Assembly (NCBI GenBank): GCA_021791615.1 | Contig: JAJYWG010000548.1 | Location: 1 to 21,431, forward strand | Source: Actinomycetes bacterium | GTDB taxonomy: Bacteria > Actinomycetota > Acidimicrobiia > Acidimicrobiales > RAAP-2 | DNA: 21,431 nt | Reading direction: 5' to 3' | Shown: positions 1 to 7,854 of the stretch, piece after piece | How positions within the stretch are numbered: the first letter of the stretch is position 1 | How the letters are laid out: every line of letters begins with the position of its first letter | Position numbers and translations under genes: made by a program | Notes under the pieces: generated by a model | The model's input: the letters and a program-made list of their open reading frames with translations, nothing else | Told to the model about the DNA's origin: nothing | The model's database searches: none

Positions 1-382
1 GTGTGCACGGTGGCCACAGGCCTCAACGTCAGCTTCACCAGGGTGGGGACCTGCACCCTCACCGCCAAGGTCACAGCCGGCACCGACTACAACGGAGCGA
101 CCGGCACCGCCCAGTCCTTCAGCGTGTCCAAGGCGACACCGTCTGCCCCCACGATCACCAACGTGCCGAACCCAGCGATCTACGGGGCCAAGTTCACGGC
201 CACGGTGACAACCAACGGGGACGGGACCCGCTCGGTCAGCTCCTCGACCCCCACAGTGTGCACGGTGGCCACAGGCCTCAACGTCAGCTTCACCAGGGTG
301 GGGACCTGCACCCTCACCGCCAAGGTCACAGCCGGCACCGACTACAACGGAGCGACCGGCACCGCCCAGTCCTTCAGCGTGT
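1..382 (+). repeat. 127-bp perfect direct repeat, 255-bp period
   Basis: Positions 1-127 and 256-382 are identical at every base, including synonymous sites. The period of 255 bp is 85 codons, exactly one Ig-like unit. The window starts inside the array, so more copies may lie upstream. Confidence 0.95.
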
Positions 383-1182
383 TTCGGGTGGGACTCGGCT
401 ACGACCTCGTGAATACCGACGGGAGAGTGTTCGTCTTTGATGCGCCTGGGCAGCACGGAGGGTTCTACGGCTCCCTTCCCGGGCTCGGAATTACTCCGGC
501 CGCGCCCATCGTGGGAATTGCTCCGACGACGACCGGCGCGGGCTACTTCCTGGTCGGGGCCGACGGAGGCGTGTTCTGCTTCGGATCGGCGCAGTTCTAC
601 GGGTCACTTCCCGAGCTTGGGGTCATCCCCAGCAAGCCGATTGTGGGCATGGTGGCGACCAACACAGACCGGGGTTATTACCTGGTCGGGGCCGACGGGG
701 GAGTGTTCGCTTTTGGGGATGTCCCCTTCCTGGGCTCCTTGCCAGGCCTCGGCGAGAAGGTGTCCAATGTCGTCGGTGTCGCTGCGACCCAGTCGGGTTC
801 CGGATACTGGGTCGTGCAGGCAACAGGCACGGTCACCGCATTCGGGTCGGCCAAAGCATTCCCCGCCGTGCCCGTCACATCGTCCGTCAGCTCGATCACC
901 GGTACGCCGACAGGAGGTGGCTACTTGCTGGTGACCCAGGGAGGCGGCGTGTACTCGTTTGGCAACGCTCTCAAAGCCGACGAGGGGACACTCCCGCACC
1001 TCCCGCTCACCCCCTACCGGCCCGTGGTGGGCATCGTCCCGACGTTCACGACAGGGGGATACTGGTTGATCGGTGGTGATGGAGGCGTCTTCGCCTTCGG
1101 CACAGCGAAGTTCTACGGTTCCCTCCCCGGCCTTTCCCCACCCATCTCCGTATCAGACATCGTGGGGGCGACCCCGAGCTGA
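1..1182 (+). CDS. Secreted surface protein, Ig-like repeats plus six propeller-like repeats (5' end missing)
   Basis: The reading frame is open from the first base of the window, so the N-terminus and signal peptide lie outside. Residues 1-127 hold about one and a half copies of an 85-residue bacterial Ig-like unit (motifs YGAKFTATVTT and CTLTAKVTAGTDYNGATG). Residues 128-393 hold six units of roughly 43-47 residues built on G-Y-x-L-V-x-x-D-G-G-V-F-x-F-G followed by FYGSLPGLG; the fourth and fifth are the most diverged. Six Gly/Trp/Tyr-rich units suggest a beta-propeller, which is inference. Such repeats are frequent in extracellular proteins of Acidimicrobiia, but no biochemical role is established to my knowledge. 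Adhesion or cell-surface display is plausible. It stops at TGA 1180-1182 and converges on the P450 gene. Confidence 0.75.
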   Translation: MCTVATGLNVSFTRVGTCTLTAKVTAGTDYNGATGTAQSFSVSKATPSAPTITNVPNPAIYGAKFTATVTTNGDGTRSVSSSTPTVCTVATGLNVSFTRVGTCTLTAKVTAGTDYNGATGTAQSFSVFRVGLGYDLVNTDGRVFVFDAPGQHGGFYGSLPGLGITPAAPIVGIAPTTTGAGYFLVGADGGVFCFGSAQFYGSLPELGVIPSKPIVGMVATNTDRGYYLVGADGGVFAFGDVPFLGSLPGLGEKVSNVVGVAATQSGSGYWVVQATGTVTAFGSAKAFPAVPVTSSVSSITGTPTGGGYLLVTQGGGVYSFGNALKADEGTLPHLPLTPYRPVVGIVPTFTTGGYWLIGGDGGVFAFGTAKFYGSLPGLSPPISVSDIVGATPS

Positions 1183-1339
1183 TGGCGGGGACCGGCGGCA
1201 TGTCGTCGCTGGGCCCGGATGGTCGGAGGCGTGAGAGGTGACTGTGGGCTGCCAGGCGAGAGCAGAGCGCGGTGTCACAACGGGTGAGCGGCTTCCCCGC
1301 TGGACCTGTGGTCGTCCAACGACTGCTGTGAGAACCGAT

Positions 1340-2536
1340 TCAGTGGGAGAAGATCAGTGGGGCGTGCCGTATCCCGGCGATCACGGAGCTCGACGCACGT
1401 TCCACTGGACCGCCGGGCTCGACGGTGGAGAAACAGTCGATGATCTCCTCGAGCACGACCCGGGCTTCGAGGCGAGCCAGGGCTGCGCCGAGGCAGAAGT
1501 GCGGTCCGAAGCCGAAGCTGAGATGGGGATTGGGGTCCCGGCCGACGTCCAGGCGGTCGGCGGTCGGTCCGAACACCATTTCGTCACGGTTGGCCGAGGC
1601 ATAGATCATGAGGACAGGCTCCCCGGCAGAGATCAGCTGGCCCGCGAGGATGGTGTCACGTCGTGCCGTCCGGAGGAACGAGATCACAGGAGTGGTCCAG
1701 CGGAGCAGCTCTTCGACGGCCGCGGGTACGAGGGAGTGATCTCGGCGGAGGCGTGACCACTGCTCAGGGGCCTGGGACAGTGCCGCGAGGCCACCGGCGA
1801 GGAGGTTGCGAGTGGTCTCGTTCCCAGCGACGAGAAGTTGGATCAGGAACATGGCCAACTCGTCGTCGGAAAGGCGATCCCCATCCGGTGCTGCCGTCGC
1901 CAGGGCGGACACCACGTCGTCTCGGGGCGCCGAGCGGCGTTCGGAGGCCACACCGACCAGGAAGGACCACATCTCGGCCAAGAGCTCTTCTTTGCGTTGC
2001 TCCGGCCATTCCGTGGCTCCGGGAATTGCCGCTTCGGACCACTGGTAGAAGGTGGGCCACTGGTCCCCGTCGACCCCGAGCAATTCGCAGATCACTTGCA
2101 ACGGGAACGGGACACAGAGCACGGGTACGACGTCGACGGGTTCTCCTACCCCGAGAGTGCCAACCAGAGCGCGCGCTTTGGACCTGATCGAGCGCTCGAG
2201 CCCCCGGACGATACTGGGCTTGAAGCCCGGCTGGACCAGCCGCCGGTACCGGGTGTGGAGGGGTGGATCGGTGTGCATCATGGTTGGCGGCGACGGGTAG
2301 CGAGTGCCGATCTCGTCGACCAGGATTCCCGAGGCCGACGAGAACGTCGTCGGATCCGTCCCTACCGCTTGGACTTCAGCATGCGTGCTGACGGCCCAGA
2401 ACCCGGCGCCGGGGTGCCAGGCGACCGGGGCCTCGGCGCGAAGCCGGGCGTAAAGACCGTGGGGGTCACCGGTGTAGACGGAGGGATCGGTCAGGCCGGC
2501 GGCGAGATCGCCGCCTGGTCTCGACCCGTCCCCCAT
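1340..2536 (-). CDS. Cytochrome P450 monooxygenase
   Basis: Soluble bacterial class P450 of 398 residues, the usual length. It would insert one oxygen atom from O2 into an organic substrate using electrons from a ferredoxin/reductase pair; none is encoded here. Diagnostic motifs are the I-helix oxygen-binding AGNETT (residues 237-242), the K-helix ExxR (E276-R279) and the heme loop FGFGPHFCLG (341-350), with C348 as the axial thiolate. The start ATG lies 7 bp after the stop of the cupin gene and has no good ribosome site of its own, which points to translational coupling. The substrate cannot be read from the sequence. The neighbours (cupin dioxygenase-like protein, amidase) suggest a catabolic or modifying role rather than sterol metabolism. 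Confidence 0.95.
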   Translation of the reverse strand: MGDGSRPGGDLAAGLTDPSVYTGDPHGLYARLRAEAPVAWHPGAGFWAVSTHAEVQAVGTDPTTFSSASGILVDEIGTRYPSPPTMMHTDPPLHTRYRRLVQPGFKPSIVRGLERSIRSKARALVGTLGVGEPVDVVPVLCVPFPLQVICELLGVDGDQWPTFYQWSEAAIPGATEWPEQRKEELLAEMWSFLVGVASERRSAPRDDVVSALATAAPDGDRLSDDELAMFLIQLLVAGNETTRNLLAGGLAALSQAPEQWSRLRRDHSLVPAAVEELLRWTTPVISFLRTARRDTILAGQLISAGEPVLMIYASANRDEMVFGPTADRLDVGRDPNPHLSFGFGPHFCLGAALARLEARVVLEEIIDCFSTVEPGGPVERASSSVIAGIRHAPLIFSH

Positions 2537-2543
2537 AGTGGGT

Positions 2544-3011
2544 TCAGACGATCAATCCGTTGGGCCGGGGCTTGCCCTCGGCCTCCAGCAGTGCGTAGTA
2601 GGCCTCGAGAATTCCCGGTCCGTCGGTGACGGTTTCCACGTTGCCGTCGGGATCGAGGTTCAGCAGGGCCCCTTCAATCACGAAGAGGACGTCAGTATCC
2701 TCGGTGTTGTCGGCAGGGACGTCGAGCGTGTGCACCGAGTTCGCCGGCTCGTAGATGTACGAACCAGTCGTGGAGTAGAAGTCGTACTCGAGATAGTGCC
2801 AGCGCCCGGCCAACGTGAACCCGTCGACCGGCCCGGTGTGGCGGTGGATCTGAAGTCGCGTTCCTGGCCGGAACCGGTTCCGGATTATCCACGTGCCCTG
2901 GGTGGAGTCGAAGCGCACGACCTTGAGGTCGACGCCGTAGCCGGTGTCGACCCAGGGGGCGTCGTCATCTCCGACGTGGCGGACCACATCGGCGGATGAA
3001 GTGATGGCCAT
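2544..3011 (-). CDS. Cupin protein, 2,4'-dihydroxyacetophenone dioxygenase-like
   Basis: A 155-residue single-domain cupin. The core runs from about residue 50 to 115 and contains HRHTGPVDGFTLAGRW (56-71) and YEPANSVHTL (87-96). H56, H58 and H94 are the likely metal ligands, with an acidic residue between them as a possible fourth. The wording of these motifs matches the family annotated as 2,4'-dihydroxyacetophenone dioxygenase or ChrR-like cupins, non-heme metal enzymes that cleave C-C bonds in acyl-phenols. Family membership is fairly secure; the exact substrate is not. The start is supported by a GGAGG ribosome site 6 bp upstream. It lies directly upstream of the P450 gene and probably shares its transcript. 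Confidence 0.8.
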   Translation of the reverse strand: MAITSSADVVRHVGDDDAPWVDTGYGVDLKVVRFDSTQGTWIIRNRFRPGTRLQIHRHTGPVDGFTLAGRWHYLEYDFYSTTGSYIYEPANSVHTLDVPADNTEDTDVLFVIEGALLNLDPDGNVETVTDGPGILEAYYALLEAEGKPRPNGLIV

Positions 3012-3192
3012 TGGAGCCTCCAGTTCTCAGTCGCTCAGTTCGTCGGCAGTCGTCGTCCCGGCTTCCGGTCGGCGATCCCGTTGCTGCGGCGATGCGCTTC
3101 ACCTCTGGTCGCAGCTCCACTTGCAACGGAACCCTGCCAGTATGCCAGTGGAGACGGAGTCGGTGCTCGGCAGGCAGAACAAGCGCCCCTGA

Positions 3193-4602
3193 TCAGGTAC
3201 CTACCGGTGCGACTTCGTCGAAGCCGATCGCGGTCTCCAGTGCAGCGGCCGCCCTGAGCACCGCGAGATCTGCGTGCTGAGGTCCGATGAGCTGGAGGCC
3301 GATCGGCAGCCCTTCCTGGTTCGTGCCAATGCAGATCGAGGCGGCTGGTGATCGAGTCATGTTGAACGGGTACGTGAACCGAGCCCAGTTGAGGTCGGTG
3401 ACGCCATTGATGCGGCCGGCGCCTCCGAGGTCGAGGGAGGGGGGAGGAGCGGCCACGGTGGGAGTGGCCAGCAGGCGGACGTCGTGGAAGATGTCTACCA
3501 AGGTCAAGTTCATCTGGTGACATCGGTCGAAGATCTTGACCAAATCGACCGCCGTCGTGTGCCGAGCCGAATTGACGACCGCCGCCAGCATCGGGTCCAG
3601 TGTTCCCCAGGAAGGAGAGCCGCGGTACGGCTCCAGGGTCCGCAACAGGCAGGACCCCACCATGGTCAACCAATCGGCCACCGGATCAATCTCGAAGACG
3701 GTGTCCACTTCCTCCACATCGGCACCGAGGGACTCCATCACGGCCAAGGCACGTTCACATTGGTCCAACACGTCAGCGTCCACCGGGGCATACCCGAGAG
3801 TGGGCGACCACGCCACCTTCACCGGGATACGAGGTGAGATGACAGCGTCGCTCCAGTTGGCCTCGGGGCGAGGCAGGGAGCGCAGGTCGCTCGGGTCAGG
3901 CCCGACGACTACGTCGAGCGCGGTGGCGATATCGGCGATCCGCCGCGCCATCGGTCCTTCGGTCGACAGGTCCAGCCAGCCGGGCCCCTCCGGCCCGCCG
4001 GCCGGGACCCGCCCGAGGGACGGTTTCATTCCCGAGAGACCGCAGCAAGAGGACGGGATGCGGATCGAGCCACCGCCGTCAGACCCAGTCGCCAGGGGGA
4101 CCATGCCAGCGGCCAGAGCAGCGGCCGATCCCCCCGACGAGCCTCCGGCGCTGTGCCCGAGGTTCCAAGGGTTCCTCGTCGTCCCGTAGATCACGTTGGA
4201 CGTATGAGCAGACCACGCAAACTCCGGCAGGTTGGTCTTGCCCACGACCACACACCCAGCCGCTCGCAGCCGCGACACCTGGATCGAGTCATCGGTCGCC
4301 GGAGCAGCGTCGGACAACAGGGCCGAGCCGTGGGTGGTGGGATAGCCGACAGCGTCCTCGGCATCCTTCACGCCGATAGGGACACCCGCCAGCAGTCCTG
4401 GGTCGCCGCCGGTGGCGACGACCTGGTCGACGGCCGAGGCCTGTTTGAGCGCACGGTCACCGTCCACTGCGACGAACGCGTTCACCAGGGGGTTCAGCGC
4501 CTCGATACGTGCGAGTGCCGCCTCGGTGATTTCGCGAGCCGATACCTCCCCAGATCGCACTTGGTGGGCGATGGCCGACACGGTGCTCCGTCGAAAGTCC
4601 AT
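3193..4602 (-). CDS. Amidase signature (AS) family hydrolase
   Basis: A 469-residue amidase of normal family length that hydrolyses a carboxamide to acid plus ammonia or amine. The complete Ser-cisSer-Lys triad can be placed: K79 in GVPIGVKD, S155 in SAGGSSGGS and nucleophile S179 in GSDGGGSIRIP, with the standard 24-residue gap between the two serines. A C-terminal PFNMTRSPAASICIG and GLPIGLQLIG block is also typical. It resembles stand-alone catabolic amidases. Because no gatB or gatC is present, a role in Glu-tRNA(Gln) amidotransfer is unlikely. It is encoded in the same direction as the cupin and P450 genes, but a 180-bp gap separates it from them, so a shared transcript is possible and unproven. 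Confidence 0.92.
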   Translation of the reverse strand: MDFRRSTVSAIAHQVRSGEVSAREITEAALARIEALNPLVNAFVAVDGDRALKQASAVDQVVATGGDPGLLAGVPIGVKDAEDAVGYPTTHGSALLSDAAPATDDSIQVSRLRAAGCVVVGKTNLPEFAWSAHTSNVIYGTTRNPWNLGHSAGGSSGGSAAALAAGMVPLATGSDGGGSIRIPSSCCGLSGMKPSLGRVPAGGPEGPGWLDLSTEGPMARRIADIATALDVVVGPDPSDLRSLPRPEANWSDAVISPRIPVKVAWSPTLGYAPVDADVLDQCERALAVMESLGADVEEVDTVFEIDPVADWLTMVGSCLLRTLEPYRGSPSWGTLDPMLAAVVNSARHTTAVDLVKIFDRCHQMNLTLVDIFHDVRLLATPTVAAPPPSLDLGGAGRINGVTDLNWARFTYPFNMTRSPAASICIGTNQEGLPIGLQLIGPQHADLAVLRAAAALETAIGFDEVAPVGT

Positions 4603-4834
4603 CCGCCTTGACTACCACGTGAGACGGATGCGGACATGTACGGCACCGTCCTGCGACCTGCGTGCGCGCCAACGCGGTGCTGCCGCCCTGGTCGAGCCGG
4701 CTCCGCCCACCCGGGCGCTCGAGAGCAGCTCGCAGAGGCAGCCGCCCACACCAGGCAGGCGGAGGTAGCAGGCGACAGCACCGCAGGTCGGGTCGATAGA
4801 TGTTGTGCCGTTGCCGTATGTTGCGGTGCAGTCC

Positions 4835-5635
4835 TCAGGGGCGGAGGTCCACGACGACGGAGCGGGCGACGTGATCCGCCCACGACCGCCGCCGACGGTC
4901 CCACAGTGGGGCGAGGTTCCCGATGAGAAAAGGCATTTCGAGTAGTACGACGAGGAGCAAGTTGAACAACGTACGCCCCAGCCCCCTCCAGAAACCGATC
5001 ACAGTGTTGTTCTCAGCGTCGCGGACGGCAATGCCCATGGCCAGCTTGCCGACAGTCTGTCCGCGCTTCATGCCATCGCCCACGCTCAGGTAAAGCACTG
5101 GTGCCACCACGCCGACGACGGCAATGACGATAATGGCCACGAAGACACCGGCCGGAAACTGGACGTGGGTTGATGTCCTTTGCACCGATATTCCAGCGGA
5201 GAGAACGGCGGGGATCGCGGCGACGAAGTAAAGGATGTAGAAGGCAACGCTGATGATGGCACCGTCGACGATCCATGCCACGAGGCGCTTCCACCACGGA
5301 GCAAGCGGTACGCCGAGCAGCGGATCGATGAGCGGGACTGATACAGGATACGCGTAGACCCCGAAGGGAGCCGCACCGTAGGGCGGCGGCGGGACAGCAC
5401 CATAGGGCGGCGGCGGGACAGCACCATAGGGCGGCGGCGGGACAGCACCATAGGGCGGAAACGGGGCCGCACCATAGGGCGGCGGCGGGACAGCACCATA
5501 GGGCGGCGGCGGGACAGCACCATACGACGGAGGCGGCGCACGGAAAGGCGGAAGTGGCGCGCCTTGAGGAGGCTCCGCTGGTCTGGACGATGTCTCGGCA
5601 CCGCCAGCCAGCTCCCAATGACCACCGTCGGACAT
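4835..5635 (-). CDS. RDD-family membrane protein with Pro/Tyr-rich N-terminal repeat
   Basis: With the ATG at 5635 the protein has 266 residues; an in-frame ATG at 5653 would add six. Residues 34-89 are seven copies of an eight-residue PPPPYGAV-type unit, a flexible cytoplasmic-looking linker. The RDD domain follows from about residue 113: R117 and D124 in PWWKRLVAWIVDG and a C-terminal D254 in SWADHVAR give the family its name. Hydrophobic segments at about 119-147, 163-185 and 222-240 are the membrane spans. The frame stays open upstream to 6058, but that stretch overlaps the PPK2 gene and is an unrelated shadow. Function of RDD proteins is mostly unknown; some have been linked to ion transport. 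It lies 107 bp downstream of the PPK2 gene in the same direction. Confidence 0.85.
   Translation of the reverse strand: MSDGGHWELAGGAETSSRPAEPPQGAPLPPFRAPPPSYGAVPPPPYGAVPPPPYGAAPFPPYGAVPPPPYGAVPPPPYGAVPPPPYGAAPFGVYAYPVSVPLIDPLLGVPLAPWWKRLVAWIVDGAIISVAFYILYFVAAIPAVLSAGISVQRTSTHVQFPAGVFVAIIVIAVVGVVAPVLYLSVGDGMKRGQTVGKLAMGIAVRDAENNTVIGFWRGLGRTLFNLLLVVLLEMPFLIGNLAPLWDRRRRSWADHVARSVVVDLRP
5369..5536 (-). repeat. 24-bp tandem repeat, seven units
   Basis: Seven consecutive 24-bp units encode PPPPYGAV and close variants at residues 34-89 of the RDD protein. Most units are nearly identical at the DNA level, and one (PFPPYGAV) differs. Length changes by one unit keep the reading frame. Confidence 0.95.
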
Positions 5636-5742
5636 CGTCCCCCCCGCAATCATGCTCCCGCGACACCCGGCGCATCCCCTGAGTGCCACAACGAAACTAC
5701 ACCACGTTGCACCTTCTGCGACCGGAAGGCGGTGCTGGCTGT

Positions 5743-6540
5743 CTACTCGCTCTCGTCGTAGTCGGCACCCGTCGACGGAGGCGGTTCGATGCCCCAGCGG
5801 CGCATGCCCTCTTCGATGCTGGCGATGACGGTGCGGAGCACCGCGATCCGCCCGTAGCGCTTCTGCTCGCTGGGGATAACGTGCCAGCGGGCGTTCCGAT
5901 GATCGGTGAGCTCGAGCATGTCTTCGACCGCCTCCTCGTAGGCAGCCCACTTTTCCCGGTTTCGCCAGTCCTCGTCGGTGAGCTTCCATCGCTTCAGTGG
6001 GTCGGCCTGCCGAGCTCGGAAGCGCTTGAGCTGCTCTTCGGGAGAGATGTGGATCCACAACTTGATGAGGATCATTCCCTCTTCAGCCAGGGACCACTCG
6101 AACTGCCGGATCTCTCGGTACGCACGACGCCATTGCTCCTCGGTGGCCAGCGCTTCCACGCGTTCGACCAGGACACGGCCGTACCAGGATCGGTCAAGGA
6201 CCGCCATGCCTCCCCACCCCGGTAGTGAGGGGTAGAAGCGCCAGAGAAAATGGTGCCGGAGGCCGTCGGCATCGGGTGCCCCAAACTGTGCCACTCGGAC
6301 GTGCCGCGGGTCGAGCGGCGCTACGAGCCGTTTGATGGCGCTCCCTTTCCCCGAAGCGTCCCAGCCTTCGAAGACGACGCAGACCGGTGGTCCGAGACGA
6401 CCCCCGCCGAGCTGACCGCCATTGATCAGTCGGAGATGGAGGAGCCGTCGTTGGGCAGCAGCGAGCTGCCGGGCTTCTTCTTCGGCCGAGATCCGCAGGG
6501 TGAGGTCGACGTCGGCCAGGCGCGCTCGATGGTGAGCCAT
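5743..6540 (-). CDS. ppk2: Polyphosphate kinase 2 family protein (PPK2)
   Basis: A 265-residue one-domain PPK2, which transfers phosphate between polyphosphate and nucleotides. Walker A is GWDASGKG (59-66), and the lid/Walker B region is DRSWYGRVLVERVE (116-129) followed by the REIRQFEWSL helix. A basic helix KRFRARQADPLKRWKLTDEDW completes the fold. The DRSWYGRVLVERVE wording recalls AMP-phosphorylating PPK2 domains (Pap-like, class II) more than class I enzymes, so a polyphosphate:AMP or polyphosphate:ADP reaction is my inference. Its ATG lies 2 bp after the stop of the methyltransferase gene, with GGGGAAG as a plausible ribosome site inside that gene's end, so the two are almost surely co-transcribed. 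Confidence 0.92.
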   Translation of the reverse strand: MAHHRARLADVDLTLRISAEEEARQLAAAQRRLLHLRLINGGQLGGGRLGPPVCVVFEGWDASGKGSAIKRLVAPLDPRHVRVAQFGAPDADGLRHHFLWRFYPSLPGWGGMAVLDRSWYGRVLVERVEALATEEQWRRAYREIRQFEWSLAEEGMILIKLWIHISPEEQLKRFRARQADPLKRWKLTDEDWRNREKWAAYEEAVEDMLELTDHRNARWHVIPSEQKRYGRIAVLRTVIASIEEGMRRWGIEPPPSTGADYDESE

Positions 6541-6542
6541 TG

Positions 6543-7745
6543 CTAAACCACTTCCCCGACCGGCCCTCCAGCGAGTGCCGGCGAAGCGGTCACAGGTTGA
6601 CGGTCGGCATGCTGCGCGGCGTGCCGAGGGATCGCACCGTCCCGACTGGCGACGGCGCTCGAGGCGTCAACCCCGGCCAGAGCCCGGCGCACGCCGGCGG
6701 GGGAGCCGGCCACCACCAGGTACTCGCGGTTCCGTAGGTGGGACACCGTCCCCACCTTGCGCCCCGACGGATCATGGATCCCGATGCGTGCTCCGACGTA
6801 GCGAGCCGAGTCGAATTCGAGCGTCACGACTTCGCTGTGATGACTGCACATTTCGTGAAGTGCTTCGAGATCCAGCCACGACTCGTCGTTATAGGAGAGG
6901 ACCAGGAGCTCACAGTCCACCGAGCGGATCGTGCGGCGTAGGGCCGTCGGCATCGATTTCTTGGAGTTGAAAGCGCTCTTGGTCGACGGGTCTCGAGCAT
7001 CCAACCGCTTGCAGGCCACGCCATAGTGCTCGGGGGCGTCCCACGCCACCAGCGTCTCCCATATGTGGTAGTTCGTGAAGTAGCGGTGCTGGTTGTAGGG
7101 AGGATCGAGGTACGCGAAGTCAAAAGAGCCCAGGGTGGGTGCCAGCTGTTCGGCGTCGCCTCTCACAGCCCGGCCGCTTCCCGAGAGCAGCTCGGGAGGC
7201 CGCAACTCCAAGGGGCGGTACGAGCGGGGGGCCCACTGCTTCACGTACGCCATCTGGACGCCGACGGTGGAGTCCACCCGGTCGGCTGCTTCCAGCAGGC
7301 TGGTGAGTAGGATCGGCTCGAGCGGCGAGCTGGCGAAGCGGGTCCCGATCGCATCACGGACAGCGTCGATCCGCGCGCCATTTGCCGGTTGGAAGAACCG
7401 TGAGCGCACACAGAACGTCTCGGTGAAGTAGCCGTCCTCTCCAGGCAGCCGGTTGAGCTCGGAGACGATCGCCGCCAGCCGACCGGTGTCGATGTCGTCG
7501 GCGTCACTCTCGATGTAGCAGCGGGCGAACACCTCGGCATAGCGCGCCGTGTCCACCGCCGTCACGCGCATCCCGAGGTGCTTGAGCGCCTGCGCGACGC
7601 GGGTGGTCCCGGTGAACAGGTCCAGAGCACTCGACGCACCACTCGCCATCGCCAAACGAGCGATCACCGGGACGAGGCGGCGCTTGGATCCGAGGTACTT
7701 GATCATCGAGAAGCGACGCGCCCGGGGTCGTTGCGACGTTGGCAC
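6543..7745 (-). CDS. D12-class adenine-specific DNA methyltransferase (COG3392-like)
   Basis: A protein of about 400 residues. MIKYLGSKRRL (14-24) is the SAM-binding entry typical of the D12/Dam-like class, LDLFTGTTRV (41-50) is motif I, and LDPPYNQHRYFTNYHIWETL (213-232) holds the catalytic DPPY tetrad for N6-adenine methylation. I chose the GTG at 7745, which has AGGA upstream; an ATG at 7706 starting exactly at MIKYLG is the alternative. The last 50 or so residues are low-complexity and beyond the conserved domain. No restriction endonuclease or specificity gene is near, so it is an orphan methylase here. It could act in epigenetic regulation, repair or phage defence; its target sequence is unknown. 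Confidence 0.88.
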   Translation of the reverse strand: MPTSQRPRARRFSMIKYLGSKRRLVPVIARLAMASGASSALDLFTGTTRVAQALKHLGMRVTAVDTARYAEVFARCYIESDADDIDTGRLAAIVSELNRLPGEDGYFTETFCVRSRFFQPANGARIDAVRDAIGTRFASSPLEPILLTSLLEAADRVDSTVGVQMAYVKQWAPRSYRPLELRPPELLSGSGRAVRGDAEQLAPTLGSFDFAYLDPPYNQHRYFTNYHIWETLVAWDAPEHYGVACKRLDARDPSTKSAFNSKKSMPTALRRTIRSVDCELLVLSYNDESWLDLEALHEMCSHHSEVVTLEFDSARYVGARIGIHDPSGRKVGTVSHLRNREYLVVAGSPAGVRRALAGVDASSAVASRDGAIPRHAAQHADRQPVTASPALAGGPVGEVV

Positions 7746-7854
7746 GTGGTCCTGGGTCGAGACGTGCCGTTCGCTCGTCGGGCTCGGGTGGCCACCGGCT
7801 CGACGTTACCGGATGTGACCTCCGTAACCTCGGTGGGCAGCGGCAGATCGACGG

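Noticed and set aside
1183..1339. Terminator between the converging genes
   Set aside because: No strong stem followed by a T tract was found in this gap.
4603..4834. Small plus-strand gene upstream of the amidase
   Set aside because: The frame there is Cys/Arg/Gly-rich, has no ribosome site and runs into the RDD gene antisense.
5636..6058. N-terminal extension of the RDD protein frame
   Set aside because: It overlaps the PPK2 gene on the same strand, is Arg/His-rich and has no family match. ATG 5635 gives a normal RDD protein.
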